Below, in pieces: positions 1-7,291 of a stretch of DNA of 38,502 nucleotides. Below the pieces are notes generated by a model. It worked only from the letters and a program-made list of their open reading frames with translations. It was not told where the DNA came from and did no database searches. The translations under genes were made by a program, and so were the position numbers. How positions within the stretch are numbered: position 1 is the stretch's first letter; every line of letters starts with the position of its first letter. The DNA is taken from NCBI GenBank assembly GCA_023429995.1, contig JAEZCE010000004.1:1-38502 (forward strand). The letters run 5' to 3'. Source of the DNA: Bacillota bacterium. GTDB lineage: Bacteria; Bacillota; UBA4882; UBA8346.

Positions 1-420
1 ACGGAAAAAATGTTTGGAGAAATGAAATCATCCAAGGGAGAAATGGAAAAAAGGTTTTGAGAAACGAAATCACCCAAGGGAGAAATGGAAAAAAGGATTG
101 GAGAAATGCAATCACCCAAGGGAGAAATGGAAAAAAGGATTGGAGAAATGCAATCATCCAAGGGAGAAATGGAAAAAAGGATTGGAGAAATGCAATCACC
201 TAAGGGAGAAATGAAAAAAAGGATTGGAGAAATGCAATCACCCAAGGGAGAAACGGAAAAAATGATTGGAGAAACGCAATCACCCAAGGGAGAAATGGAA
301 AAAAGGTTTTGAGAAACGAAATCTCCCAAGGGAGAAATGGAAAAAAGGATTGGAGAAATGAAATCAGCAAAGGGAGAAATGGAAAAAGTGTTTGAAGAAA
401 TGAAATCAGAAATCGCTGGA
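1..420 (+). repeat. Tandem array of ten 42-bp units
   Basis: Ten consecutive units of exactly 42 bp start at 1, 43, 85, 127, 169, 211, 253, 295, 337 and 379. The last unit has diverged. Each unit is 14 codons (two heptads) reading roughly MEKRIGEMQSPKGE. The plus strand is very purine-rich. Units 2 and 8 share the same rare variant (AGG TTT TGA), and units 1 and 7 share another (ACG start, AAAATG). This suggests a higher-order period of six units (252 bp). The array starts at the window edge, so its true length is unknown. Confidence 0.95.
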
Positions 421-444
421 GCTGCGGAAATTGTTTCAGTATAG
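1..444 (+). pseudogene. Broken repeat-protein gene (14-residue repeats)
   Basis: The reading frame beginning at base 1 runs through all ten 42-bp units and ends with a unique tail (EIAGAAEIVSV) at the TAG at 442-444. TGA codons interrupt it at 58-60 and 310-312. The encoded repeat is rich in Glu, Lys and Met with a heptad-compatible spacing, so a coiled-coil or charged repeat protein is plausible. I see no recognisable domain, and the N-terminus lies outside the window. Keeping the frame across ten units argues that it was once translated. The two internal stops argue that it is not now expressed as one protein, unless the stops are suppressed or are sequence errors. Function unknown. Confidence 0.5.
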
Positions 445-1001
445 CCCAAAGAACTGATTTCAGGGGTCGCCAGAGATGGTAGCCGACCGGAAAATGCCGG
501 TCATTGCGTCGCAACTTAATTTTGCGGCGGGAAAGCGTTCCCCAAATCCTTTCGGAATGGAATCGTTTATTTTCTAAACGACTAGACCAAGGGTGGCCCC
601 ATGGCTTAAAGCCCGGCGAGGATTGGGTTTATGGGTGATGTGGGGCAGAGGGGGTGTTGTAGAAAGATATGGATATTTCTTTGTAATAATTGTTTCCGGG
701 ATTTTTCAATATCATCAGGAATAATATTTTGAGGGACACGGATTGCGGCGGCGGGTTACTTTATCCAGGATGCCTATAATGAATGTCCAGTATCATGGTC
801 TACGGATTTCACAGGCTGAGTTCCTTTATGAGCGGCCAGAAAGGAACCTACGATCGCAAGCGAGCGGCAGAGCCGTTGGAACCTACGGATTCCTCGTAAT
901 ACAGAAGCTCCGGCTCCGGACCTCCGGGGTTACTATAGATCATTCCTTTTACACGAATCACGATACACTCCCGCCCCTTGCAACAAGAACTTGGCTTATC
1001 A
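445..1001. other. Non-coding region with a cluster of hairpins
   Basis: I find no credible gene here. Several strong stem-loops lie close together: GACCGG 485-490 with CCGGTC 497-502, CGTCGCAA 507-514 with TTGCGGCG 522-529 (one G-U), and TCGTTTA 563-569 with TAAACGA 575-581. TGAAATCAG at 401-409, inside the last coding repeat, is complementary to CTGATTTCA at 454-462. GGAACCTACG occurs twice, at 843-852 and 878-887. Together with the RNA element that follows, this looks like a mobile-element-rich stretch. No known RNA family is recognised for the 485-581 cluster. Confidence 0.45.
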
Positions 1002-1160
1002 CCCGCCCCACCGTGAACGGTGAGGCTAGGTGTCATAAAAGCAATCTAAAGCCCTTTTAGGGCTGGGTGAATGCTTCGAAGAACAACCGAGCCCGGCTTG
1101 GCCGGGGTTTCGAAAGATTTTAAAAGCTTAGCCCAGAACTTCAGGTCTGGGCGGACAGAA
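1002..1160 (+). ncRNA. Structured RNA, omega-RNA/HEARO-like (copy 1)
   Basis: Seen directly are nested and crossing complementarities. An outer stem joins CCGCCC 1003-1008 to GGGCGG 1149-1154. Then come hairpin CACCG 1009-1013 / CGGTG 1018-1022, stem GGCTAG 1024-1029 / TTAGCC 1128-1133 (one G-U), hairpin AGCCC 1050-1054 / GGGCT 1060-1064, TTCGAA 1075-1080 / 1109-1114 enclosing CCCGGC 1092-1097 / GCCGGG 1101-1106, and GCCCAGA 1131-1137 / TCTGGGC 1146-1152. The layout and the strings GGCTA, CATAAAA, GTGA, CTTCGAAG, TTAGCC and GCGGACAGAA recur in the same order near 31.9-32.1 kb. From memory this layout resembles RNAs of IscB-type IS200/IS605 relatives (HEARO, omega-RNA). The family name is inference. 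No iscB/tnpB is nearby, but an IS200-type tnpA lies convergent just downstream. Confidence 0.6.
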
Positions 1161-1195
1161 CGGGCATTGAATGATTCCTGGATTATTAATATCAT

Positions 1196-1609
1196 TTATA
1201 TTTCCGACTCCAACGGCGCTTCCCATGATATATTAATGGTTCCATCCAAATGATGTTTTTCTTGATTTTTGATATAGTTTTGTACAATTGGCAGATCAGA
1301 ACGGCGTAAAGAAAAAATACCATAACCTTTCTGCCATGTAAAATTTGGCAAATAGTTTTTAAATTCCATAGAACTGGCGCCTTTTAATCTATTAACTGCA
1401 ATGGATATTGCCAGACTGGGGGGAATATAAAGTAAGATATGAACATGATCATTCATGGCATTAAAGGTAAAGGTCCGGCAGCCAATCGCAGATGCTTTAT
1501 CCTTTAAGAATGTTAGCAAAACAGGTTTAATCTCTTCTGTAATCAAAGGCTCGCGATATTTGGTTGACCAAACCAAATGGTAAAATAACTCTTTATACGA
1601 ATGAGGCAT
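1196..1609 (-). CDS. tnpA: IS200/IS605-family Y1 transposase TnpA
   Basis: This 137-residue protein has the usual size of IS200-type single-strand transposases. The HUH metal-binding motif is visible as NDHVHIL (His55 and His57). The catalytic tyrosine is in the helix VQNYIKNQEKHH (Tyr112), and the N-terminus YHLVWSTKYREPL is typical. Such enzymes act as dimers that cut and rejoin single-stranded transposon ends by a transient 5'-phosphotyrosine. The start is preceded only by a weak GGTGAT-type site. No tnpB or iscB is adjacent. The stop lies about 35 bp from the end of the convergent structured RNA at 1002-1160, which suggests one mobile unit, though I could not define its exact ends. The frame looks intact, so the enzyme could be active. 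Confidence 0.93.
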   Translation of the reverse strand: MPHSYKELFYHLVWSTKYREPLITEEIKPVLLTFLKDKASAIGCRTFTFNAMNDHVHILLYIPPSLAISIAVNRLKGASSMEFKNYLPNFTWQKGYGIFSLRRSDLPIVQNYIKNQEKHHLDGTINISWEAPLESEI

Positions 1610-1683
1610 TTTTTAATCACCAAATGAAAATTTCGACTATAGTTAAAATTATCCTGCATGCACAATGAGTTAAGATTCAAACA

Positions 1684-1836
1684 ATTAGAGAGGGGACCGA
1701 CTTCCCCATTGTGCTGCTTGCGATATTCCTCCGGGGAGCAGTGCACCATCCTCCTGAAAATTTCCGAATAATAGCTTGCACTGATAAAGCCGGTTGATTC
1801 GATAGTTACCATGCCATATTGGATGCACGGTCTCAA
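1684..1836 (-). pseudogene. C-terminal fragment of an AraC-family regulator
   Basis: Translation from about 1809 downward contains GFISASYYSEIFRRMVHC followed by SPEEYRKQHNGE. This matches the second helix-turn-helix and SP-EYR signature at the very C-terminus of AraC/XylS regulators (usual form GF-S-SYFSRVFKK-G-SP-EYR). Nothing upstream in any frame continues the family, so the first helix-turn-helix and the ligand-binding domain are missing. The fragment sits directly upstream of, and on the same strand as, the IS200-type transposase. That is consistent with a gene eroded around a mobile element. It is almost certainly non-functional. Confidence 0.75.
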
Positions 1837-1985
1837 ATATAATAAAAAAGCACACTTTTATCCATTTCAACCGACGGGGTGACTTTTGTCCATATTGGCA
1901 AGAATTTATTTGTTTTTCAAATGATTATGGGTAAGAATTCTGTAAACGACTCATTTTGTAAATAATTAGTTTATTTTTATATATA

Positions 1986-2014
1986 TTTACAGAAGACAAA
2001 AATGGTGTTAATAT
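1986..2014 (+). promoter_or_regulatory. Candidate sigma-A promoter for the secreted peptidase gene
   Basis: TTTACA at 1986-1991, a 17-bp spacer and TAATAT at 2009-2014 match the vegetative promoter pattern with one mismatch in the -35 and two in the -10. It lies about 275 bp before the gene starting at 2290, which implies a long leader. Confidence 0.5.
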
Positions 2015-2289
2015 TATAATATCACTGTATAGTTGTAAAATTATCCAAAATGCCTTGGTTATTTAAAAAAATGAATGAGATTGATAAAAATGATTGAACC
2101 CTCGGGGAACGATGGGATGATGGCGGAAATAGCTGAGGGCAATGATTCAACCTCTTTTTTTCATATTGAAAATAATCAGGGAAAACAGGATGGGTACCGG
2201 TAACGGTTTTCCCAAACAAACAGAAATTTGTAGCCGTCAAGGCCTTAAAGAAAAGTGCCTTGAAAAATAAATGCCAGGAGGAAAAGAAG
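2015..2289 (+). promoter_or_regulatory. Long structured leader before the secreted peptidase gene
   Basis: There is no gene in this 275-bp stretch, but several pairings are visible. CCCTC 2099-2103 can pair with GAGGG 2135-2139. The same GAGG can instead pair with CCTC 2151-2154, which is followed by seven T residues, giving an attenuator-like choice. GGGAAAAC near 2178 pairs with GTTTTCCC near 2204-2211, and AAGGC with GCCTT at about 2239-2261. The terminator stem is only 4 bp, so attenuation is speculative. A consensus ribosome site (AGGAGG, about 2277-2282) ends the leader. I recognise no known riboswitch. Confidence 0.3.
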
Positions 2290-3756
2290 ATGTCCAGGTC
2301 TTCAAAATGGAAACGGGTTTTATTTTTACTTTCAATGGTGGCAAGCGCCGTGGCCCTGATGATGGGCGCTGGTGTGACCCCAGCAATGGCTGAGACAATA
2401 AACTTTAGTTCCGGAGTGGAAACTCAACAAATCCAGCCCACCTTCTCCGACACCATTGCCTATTCATTCAATGTCAATGGTTACCTGTCGGGAATCAATC
2501 CCGAATGCGGCATCAGGCAGGAAATTGCCCACAGTGGTTCCAAAGCCGTCATGTATTCCGGGACGGATACCAGTGCCACCACATCTTTTTGTTACTTCAA
2601 AGTATTTAAAGTCGACATCCCCATCACCAATGATACCAATTTGAGCTATTGGATTTATCCCCAGAATGACAATGGAAGGTATGTGGCGGTTGATTTTGAG
2701 TGCAGCGACGGGACTACCTTGAGAGATAGCGGCGCTACGGACTCCAACGGTATCAGCATGCATCCCAAGGCCGGCCGGGGAACCGTCAATACTTGGACCA
2801 ATATTACCAGTAATGTCGGGGTTTGGCTTCATGGCAAAACCATCCGCTATATTATCATCGGCTATGACCGGCCGGAAGCGACGGGGGGCTTTCGGGGATA
2901 CATCGATGATATCAAAATATCCAAGGCCGCAACTTTGGCAGCCCCGGCTGCCGCCTGGCAAGAACACTGGTTTGAACATAACCAGCTGGTTAAACTGCAA
3001 TATTATGATGATCAGGTGGCGGTTTATTTTGACGATGATATGGCCGGTACTACCTCAAGCTGGATCTTTCCCTTGGCAAGCACGCTATGGATGTATACTA
3101 AAAATATTTACGGGACTTTCGGCAATGATAGTGATCCCCGGTTATATGTGGTGGTTCACCGCAATAGGTACTCGGGGGGCCACCCTTCCACATACTTTGA
3201 TAGCAGTCATGATTACCGCAATACCATCGACGTCGGTGGCAGTGATTTCGGCAGCGCTTCCGGTTGGAACATTAAAATACTCCTGCATGAGGTTTCCCAT
3301 ATTGTTGAATTAGCTTCCTATGGTTGCCACAATTCACCCTCGGCTAAATTGTGGGGCGATAGTAAATTTGCCGAAATATACCAATACGATGCCTTGAACG
3401 GCATGGGTATGAGCAGTGAAGCCCGAGCGGAATATGATGAATATCAGAGTTCAACAGATGGAAACGGCTATTATTGGTTTCGGGATTGGTTCTATCCCGT
3501 TTGGTCGCAACATGGGAAAGCCATGGCGCTCACCGGGTTTTTTAAATTGCTTGGCCAGTATTTTCCGAAGGCGTCCAATGGCTATGATTATGCCCGCAGT
3601 TTAAACTGGGGCGAATTTTACCACTTCTGGAGCGGGGCGGCTGGGGCCAATTTGAAATCCCAAGCGACCGCAGCCTTTGGAGGAGATTCTACCAAGGATT
3701 CCCAGTGGAATGCGGCCCGCAGCACTTTTTCCGCGATAACTTCTTTATATGAATGA
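2290..3756 (+). CDS. Secreted HExxH metallopeptidase-like protein with N-terminal beta-sandwich
   Basis: I chose the ATG at 2290 because AGGAGG lies 7-8 bases upstream and it begins a clean signal peptide ending near TPAMA-ET (residues 1-34). An upstream in-frame ATG at 2260 lacks these. The product is 488 residues. Residues about 36-215 look like a carbohydrate-binding or galactose-binding-like jelly roll, closing with GYIDDIKIS. The second half holds the zinc motif HEVSH at 333-337, followed 25 residues later by Glu362 in WGDSKFAEIY, a plausible third ligand of gluzincin type. No specific peptidase family is recognised, so substrate and activity are inferred only from the motif. It stands alone between a long leader and a strong terminator. 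Extracytoplasmic. Confidence 0.75.
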   Translation: MSRSSKWKRVLFLLSMVASAVALMMGAGVTPAMAETINFSSGVETQQIQPTFSDTIAYSFNVNGYLSGINPECGIRQEIAHSGSKAVMYSGTDTSATTSFCYFKVFKVDIPITNDTNLSYWIYPQNDNGRYVAVDFECSDGTTLRDSGATDSNGISMHPKAGRGTVNTWTNITSNVGVWLHGKTIRYIIIGYDRPEATGGFRGYIDDIKISKAATLAAPAAAWQEHWFEHNQLVKLQYYDDQVAVYFDDDMAGTTSSWIFPLASTLWMYTKNIYGTFGNDSDPRLYVVVHRNRYSGGHPSTYFDSSHDYRNTIDVGGSDFGSASGWNIKILLHEVSHIVELASYGCHNSPSAKLWGDSKFAEIYQYDALNGMGMSSEARAEYDEYQSSTDGNGYYWFRDWFYPVWSQHGKAMALTGFFKLLGQYFPKASNGYDYARSLNWGEFYHFWSGAAGANLKSQATAAFGGDSTKDSQWNAARSTFSAITSLYE

Positions 3757-3776
3757 TCTTAGAGGGACATAAAAAA

Positions 3777-3806
3777 GGGGCTTCTCGCAAAGGAAGCCCC
3801 TTTTTT
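3777..3806 (+). terminator. Rho-independent terminator
   Basis: GGGGCTTC 3777-3784 and GAAGCCCC 3793-3800 form a perfect 8-bp stem with an 8-base loop, followed by six T residues. It ends the 2290-3756 transcript. The flanking A and T runs could also let it serve the convergent gene. Confidence 0.93.
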
Positions 3807-3897
3807 ATGGTCAACCCCGGCGGCATCGCCGGTTAAAATTCACGACCCTATTAAGCATGGCGTAAAATACCAATGATGCCCGGCTATAGTAACGGTT

Positions 3898-5001
3898 TCA
3901 ATATTTACTCATGTCATTGGTTTTATCTTGGATCAGGTGATCAAAACACCATGAATTCATATAAAAAGCTTTACCGGGTGCTTCGTCATAGCCGGAAACC
4001 ACAATCAGATTGAAACCAATCTCCGGCTTTTGGATTTTATAAGTGAACTCGCCGCTGGCGTCGGGAGATAAGTCCGCGCTGTTTTTCCCGACTTGGATCC
4101 GGACTTTCGCCAACTTGGGGCCGGTCAAGCGGAATTTGATCTGGGGAGATTCCGCAACAATGGAGGCATCTACCGGCGAAATAATTTCCAGGGGCAAAGG
4201 TTTGGTACGGAAGAAACTCTCCAAACCGGCTGTGGAAATATTCCGATTCATGATCATCCGTTTTAACCGCAGCGGATTTTCATTCACGAAGTTGGTGCCG
4301 GTATTCACAGTGAATATTCCCTCGTATCCGGCGGCAATCGCTCTGGTTTCAATCAGCTGGTTATAGAGTCCGAAGGGATAGGCTAGCAGTTTTACTTGAA
4401 TATTCAAATGTTTTTCCAAGATTGCTTTGGAACTTTGCAATTGATGGTCCAACCATTGCAGATACTTCGGATCGCTGATATTGGTATGGGTTTTTACCAG
4501 AAACGGATGATATAAAGTATGGGACTGAATATCCATTCCCGCGGTTACCATTTCTTGAAGCTCGCTCCAAGTGATATATTTTTGATTTTCTTTGGTAACT
4601 ACCGCGCTGGGGTAGACAAAAAAGGTCGCTTTTAAGCCCAGCCTTTTTAAGATCGGGAAAACGTTTTGATAATGGCTTTTCGCGCCGTCGTCAAAAGTAA
4701 TAACCACCGGTTTGTCGGGAAGAAGCCCCGGGGATTTCTGCATTTTAATAAATTGTAGGGCGGTTATCGGGTGATAGCCTTGATTGATCATGAATTGCAA
4801 TTGTTTTTCGAGAGCTTCGGGAGTGACATCATAAACATTATTGCCGTTTGGAATAATCCGGTGATAGCATAAAATTGGAATCATGTCGTTTTTAGTTGCC
4901 GGGGCGGTTTTTTTAACTGGTGCAGCTGCGTATAAACTGGACATTAAAAAAATTACCACGAGCGGTAATAAATATTGCGGCTTACAATTAAATTTTTTCA
5001 T
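3898..5001 (-). CDS. Secreted polysaccharide deacetylase (NodB domain)
   Basis: A 367-residue exported protein. Residues 1-27 form a signal peptide ending LYAAA-P. The NodB-type carbohydrate esterase family 4 domain follows: the MIPILCYHRI entry strand at 40-49, TFDDG at 102-106 (catalytic base and metal Asp), the metal-binding SHTLYHP at 160-166 (His161 and His165), and LAYPFG near residue 205. This family removes N-acetyl groups from peptidoglycan or surface polysaccharides. The last 90 residues or so (LPLEIISPVDAS onward) look like an appended beta-rich domain. The start has AGAGGG upstream. It is monocistronic and convergent with the 2290 gene. Cell-wall remodelling is likely; the exact substrate is unknown. 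Confidence 0.9.
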   Translation of the reverse strand: MKKFNCKPQYLLPLVVIFLMSSLYAAAPVKKTAPATKNDMIPILCYHRIIPNGNNVYDVTPEALEKQLQFMINQGYHPITALQFIKMQKSPGLLPDKPVVITFDDGAKSHYQNVFPILKRLGLKATFFVYPSAVVTKENQKYITWSELQEMVTAGMDIQSHTLYHPFLVKTHTNISDPKYLQWLDHQLQSSKAILEKHLNIQVKLLAYPFGLYNQLIETRAIAAGYEGIFTVNTGTNFVNENPLRLKRMIMNRNISTAGLESFFRTKPLPLEIISPVDASIVAESPQIKFRLTGPKLAKVRIQVGKNSADLSPDASGEFTYKIQKPEIGFNLIVVSGYDEAPGKAFYMNSWCFDHLIQDKTNDMSKY

Positions 5002-5290
5002 CGTTGTCCCTCTGTTTTAGTGAGTTAGTTTACGATATTAAAGAATAGTCCATCTTGGGGGAATTTGCAACCGGGATTCATTGGATTTAATGAAAAAGTC
5101 AAGATTAGGATAAGGGAAAAACGATGAAGAGCGTAATCTTGCCGCATACCATCATTGTGAGGGAGACTGTAAAAGAACCGGTAATATATTCAGTTTGATT
5201 TTTTATTATCCCGTGTAATTTTTATGGTAGGCTAAAAAGTCGGCCCATCGCTTTTATTACTTGATAAATTTGGGGTTGAGCCGACTTTTA
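5002..5290. terminator. Intergenic stretch ending in a long-loop terminator-like stem
   Basis: AAAAGTCGGC 5235-5244 pairs perfectly with GCCGACTTTT 5280-5289 across a 35-base loop, directly beyond the stop of the Spo0E-like gene on the minus strand. A and T runs at both feet allow use in either direction. The remaining bases (5002-5234) hold nothing I recognise. Confidence 0.6.
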
Positions 5291-5536
5291 TTATACCTGG
5301 CTATCCATAATGGCACTGAATGATGGAGCGTATCCTTCCTTTGGATAACCCGTTATTTTTGATAAATTTGAATTTTGACTGGATAACCGCTGGTACTGGT
5401 TGAGCAATTCATCCAGTTCAATACTGGCGTTTAAAACCACCTCATCCGTATAGCCACGCTGGTTCCATAGGTCCTGCATTTTTTTCCGGCTTATTTCAAT
5501 TTGATTTTCCAGTTTTTCGATCAAAGTGTCACTCAT
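5291..5536 (-). CDS. Spo0E-like aspartyl-phosphate phosphatase
   Basis: The open frame reaches back to 5626. The ATG at 5536 is preferred because AGGAG lies about 10 bases upstream and the family homology begins there (MSDTLIEKLENQIEISRKK). The 81-residue product has the two-helix hairpin of the Spo0E family and its signature as SIELDELLNQYQ, the equivalent of S-ELD-LI--Y. Family members dephosphorylate Spo0A~P and so restrain sporulation. This supports a spore-forming Firmicute. The C-terminal 25 residues or so (ITGYPKEGYAPSFSAIMDSQV) extend past the core. The protein is cytoplasmic and the gene is divergent from the Crp-family gene at 5853. Confidence 0.85.
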   Translation of the reverse strand: MSDTLIEKLENQIEISRKKMQDLWNQRGYTDEVVLNASIELDELLNQYQRLSSQNSNLSKITGYPKEGYAPSFSAIMDSQV

Positions 5537-5852
5537 TTGAACATCACTCCTGTTTCCAAAATACGGCTTACTTAATATTGCCATAATTGAAAAAAGTTTC
5601 AAGGACATTTGTCCCGATATGGGCAAATGATTTGTTTTTGGTTAAGGGGATGAATGATCGAGTATCGGGAAAACCCTGTACTTTTTGAATGGGTGAGGAC
5701 TCGTTTTTTGTAATTTATGTATAACAAAATTTGCCATTTTTGAAGGAATATGTAGATTGATGAAGAATGGTTCCATAATTTAAAGTATATTCTAAAAAGC
5801 AGGAATTAAATTTATAGAGGTTAAAGGCCGAAAAAAGCCTGCGGAGATAACG
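5537..5852. other. Divergent intergenic region
   Basis: 316 bp between the Spo0E-like gene and the first Crp-family gene. It is AT-rich. I see no gene and no clear palindrome. Sigma-A-like hexamers occur on both strands, but none has both a good match and good spacing. Confidence 0.4.
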
Positions 5853-6548
5853 ATGGAGCTTAATCTATTAAAAAAAATTATCGATAACAACCTTGAACTG
5901 TATTCAATACTCCGGGGATGTCCCTATGAGATTTTAAGTCGTTGGAACGTCTGTGAATATCAGGCGGGCGCGGTTATATGTCATCAAGGGGATACGCTTG
6001 ATTGCTTCTTTGTTATTATTGAGGGATATGCGGATATTTATTTCATGGCTGAAAACGGTAATAAATATTCGCAAGTAGTTATTCAAGAGGGGCAATTCAT
6101 CGGTGAATTTGAGATTTTCGATCAAAGACCCGTTATTTGTTCTGTGGAGGCTTTAACCGGGCTTAAATTGTTACAATTAAAGCGCGAATTTTTTTTGAAG
6201 TGGCTGGAAATGGACAAGAATATTTGTTTTTATCTTATGAAATATGCAAATCATCAATTTTATTTGTTTTCAGAGAAGGCGGGTACAGATAACCTTTATT
6301 CGTTAAAAGCGCGGTTGTGCAGGTATTTATTATCATGCAGCGGACAGGGGTCAAAAAAGGGCTGTATCATCAAGTTACGGCTCAATAAAGGGAAACTGAG
6401 TGAACAATTTGCCGTCACCAAAAGAAGTGTTAATCGCATTTTGTTATCGTTAAAAGACAAAAATATTATTGATATTGAAACGGATGCCATTATCATCAAA
6501 GATTTGGAAAAGTTGGCCCATGAAGAGAATTTCAGCAGGTGCGAATGA
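5853..6548 (+). CDS. Crp/Fnr-family transcription regulator (copy 1)
   Basis: 231 residues, usual for the family. A cyclic-nucleotide-binding-type beta-roll spans about residues 20-125, with the Gly-rich turn IIEGYADIY and GEFEIF (Gly84-Glu85). The Arg that contacts cAMP phosphate in E. coli CRP is not present (ICS at 95-97), so a different ligand or none is likely. The C-terminal winged helix-turn-helix is at about 181-206 (KLSEQFAVTKRSVNRIL). There is no Fnr-type N-terminal cysteine cluster. The start has GGAG six bases upstream, a context shared with the second copy. Two paralogues follow at 8446 and 10361, each just upstream of a BMP-family gene. It probably regulates this locus, but its target is unknown. 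Confidence 0.88.
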   Translation: MELNLLKKIIDNNLELYSILRGCPYEILSRWNVCEYQAGAVICHQGDTLDCFFVIIEGYADIYFMAENGNKYSQVVIQEGQFIGEFEIFDQRPVICSVEALTGLKLLQLKREFFLKWLEMDKNICFYLMKYANHQFYLFSEKAGTDNLYSLKARLCRYLLSCSGQGSKKGCIIKLRLNKGKLSEQFAVTKRSVNRILLSLKDKNIIDIETDAIIIKDLEKLAHEENFSRCE

Positions 6549-6572
6549 TTTTATTAAAACAGGAGATTGCTG

Positions 6573-7247
6573 ATGGAAGAGATGGATAAAACCGGAAAAA
6601 CAATTGAAAGTTACAATGATTGTGCCGATAGGTTTGTCCAAGTCTATATGGATTTGGGATTGTTCGAGAAATATTTCCGGGAAATTTCCGATTTGCTGAA
6701 GGAAGGCTCAACGATATTGGATATGGGTTGCGGCCCGGGTAATGGAGCCAGGTTTTTCCTCAACCAAAACAAAGGATACCAAATCGTAGGGGTCGATTTG
6801 TCTGTTGAAATGCTGCAACATGCTAAGCAATATGCGCCGGATGCCAATTTTATTTTGGGGGATATACGAAGTATAGTATTTCAGCAAACATTTGATGCGG
6901 TCATCGCTTCCTTTTGTATTATTCATTTAAGCGATAATGAGACAGCCGTTTTTTTGCGAAAAACCTTCAATATGCTTGGCCCTGGAGGCTATTTGTATTT
7001 GAGCTTTATGTGTGGCGGCATACCTGGGTTTGAAAAAACCAATTTTTCAGAACAGGAAATGTTTTTTTATTATCATGCGCCGGAGGCAATCACCAGGGTT
7101 TTGGAAAAAACGGGTTACCGGGTTATCTCGTCATATCGCCGCGATTATCAAAGGACAGTGAATCGAACCATCCGGGATATTGTGATGATTGTCCGGAAAC
7201 CAACGAGTTGTTTGTCTCAACAACCGGCTTTAGTCGGTAGCGGTTGA
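6573..7247 (+). CDS. Class I SAM-dependent methyltransferase
   Basis: The ATG at 6573 has AGGAG seven bases upstream; a TTG at 6567 overlaps that site and is less likely. The 224-residue product has a Rossmann-type fold: motif I ILDMGCGPGNG at 48-58, the acidic end of strand 2 in VGVDLS, the motif around ILGDIRS, and FDAVIASFCIIHL as motif IV. This is the general Methyltransf_11/25 type; the acceptor cannot be predicted. It sits 24 bp after the first Crp-family gene and 44 bp before the first BMP-family gene, so it is probably in the same transcript. The other two Crp-BMP pairs lack it, so it was either inserted into the first pair or lost from the others. Confidence 0.85.
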   Translation: MEEMDKTGKTIESYNDCADRFVQVYMDLGLFEKYFREISDLLKEGSTILDMGCGPGNGARFFLNQNKGYQIVGVDLSVEMLQHAKQYAPDANFILGDIRSIVFQQTFDAVIASFCIIHLSDNETAVFLRKTFNMLGPGGYLYLSFMCGGIPGFEKTNFSEQEMFFYYHAPEAITRVLEKTGYRVISSYRRDYQRTVNRTIRDIVMIVRKPTSCLSQQPALVGSG

Positions 7248-7291
7248 GTTTTATCGGTTAGTAAGGTTAAAAAAATAAAGGGGGATAAGAA

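Noticed and set aside
1..420. Possible CRISPR array
   Set aside because: The units are contiguous 42-bp tandem repeats with no unique spacers, and they keep an open reading frame.
200..514. 104-codon minus-strand open frame across the repeat array
   Set aside because: It is the antisense shadow of the 42-bp repeats, without a ribosome site.
743..1060. 105-codon plus-strand open frame
   Set aside because: It has no ribosome site or family signature and runs into the structured RNA; it is best explained as chance.
2022..2240. 72-codon minus-strand open frame in the leader of the secreted peptidase
   Set aside because: No ribosome site, low-complexity composition and no family resemblance.
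2015..2289. Cyclic di-GMP (GEMM) riboswitch in the leader
   Set aside because: I looked for the conserved GEMM core and tetraloop receptor strings and did not find them.
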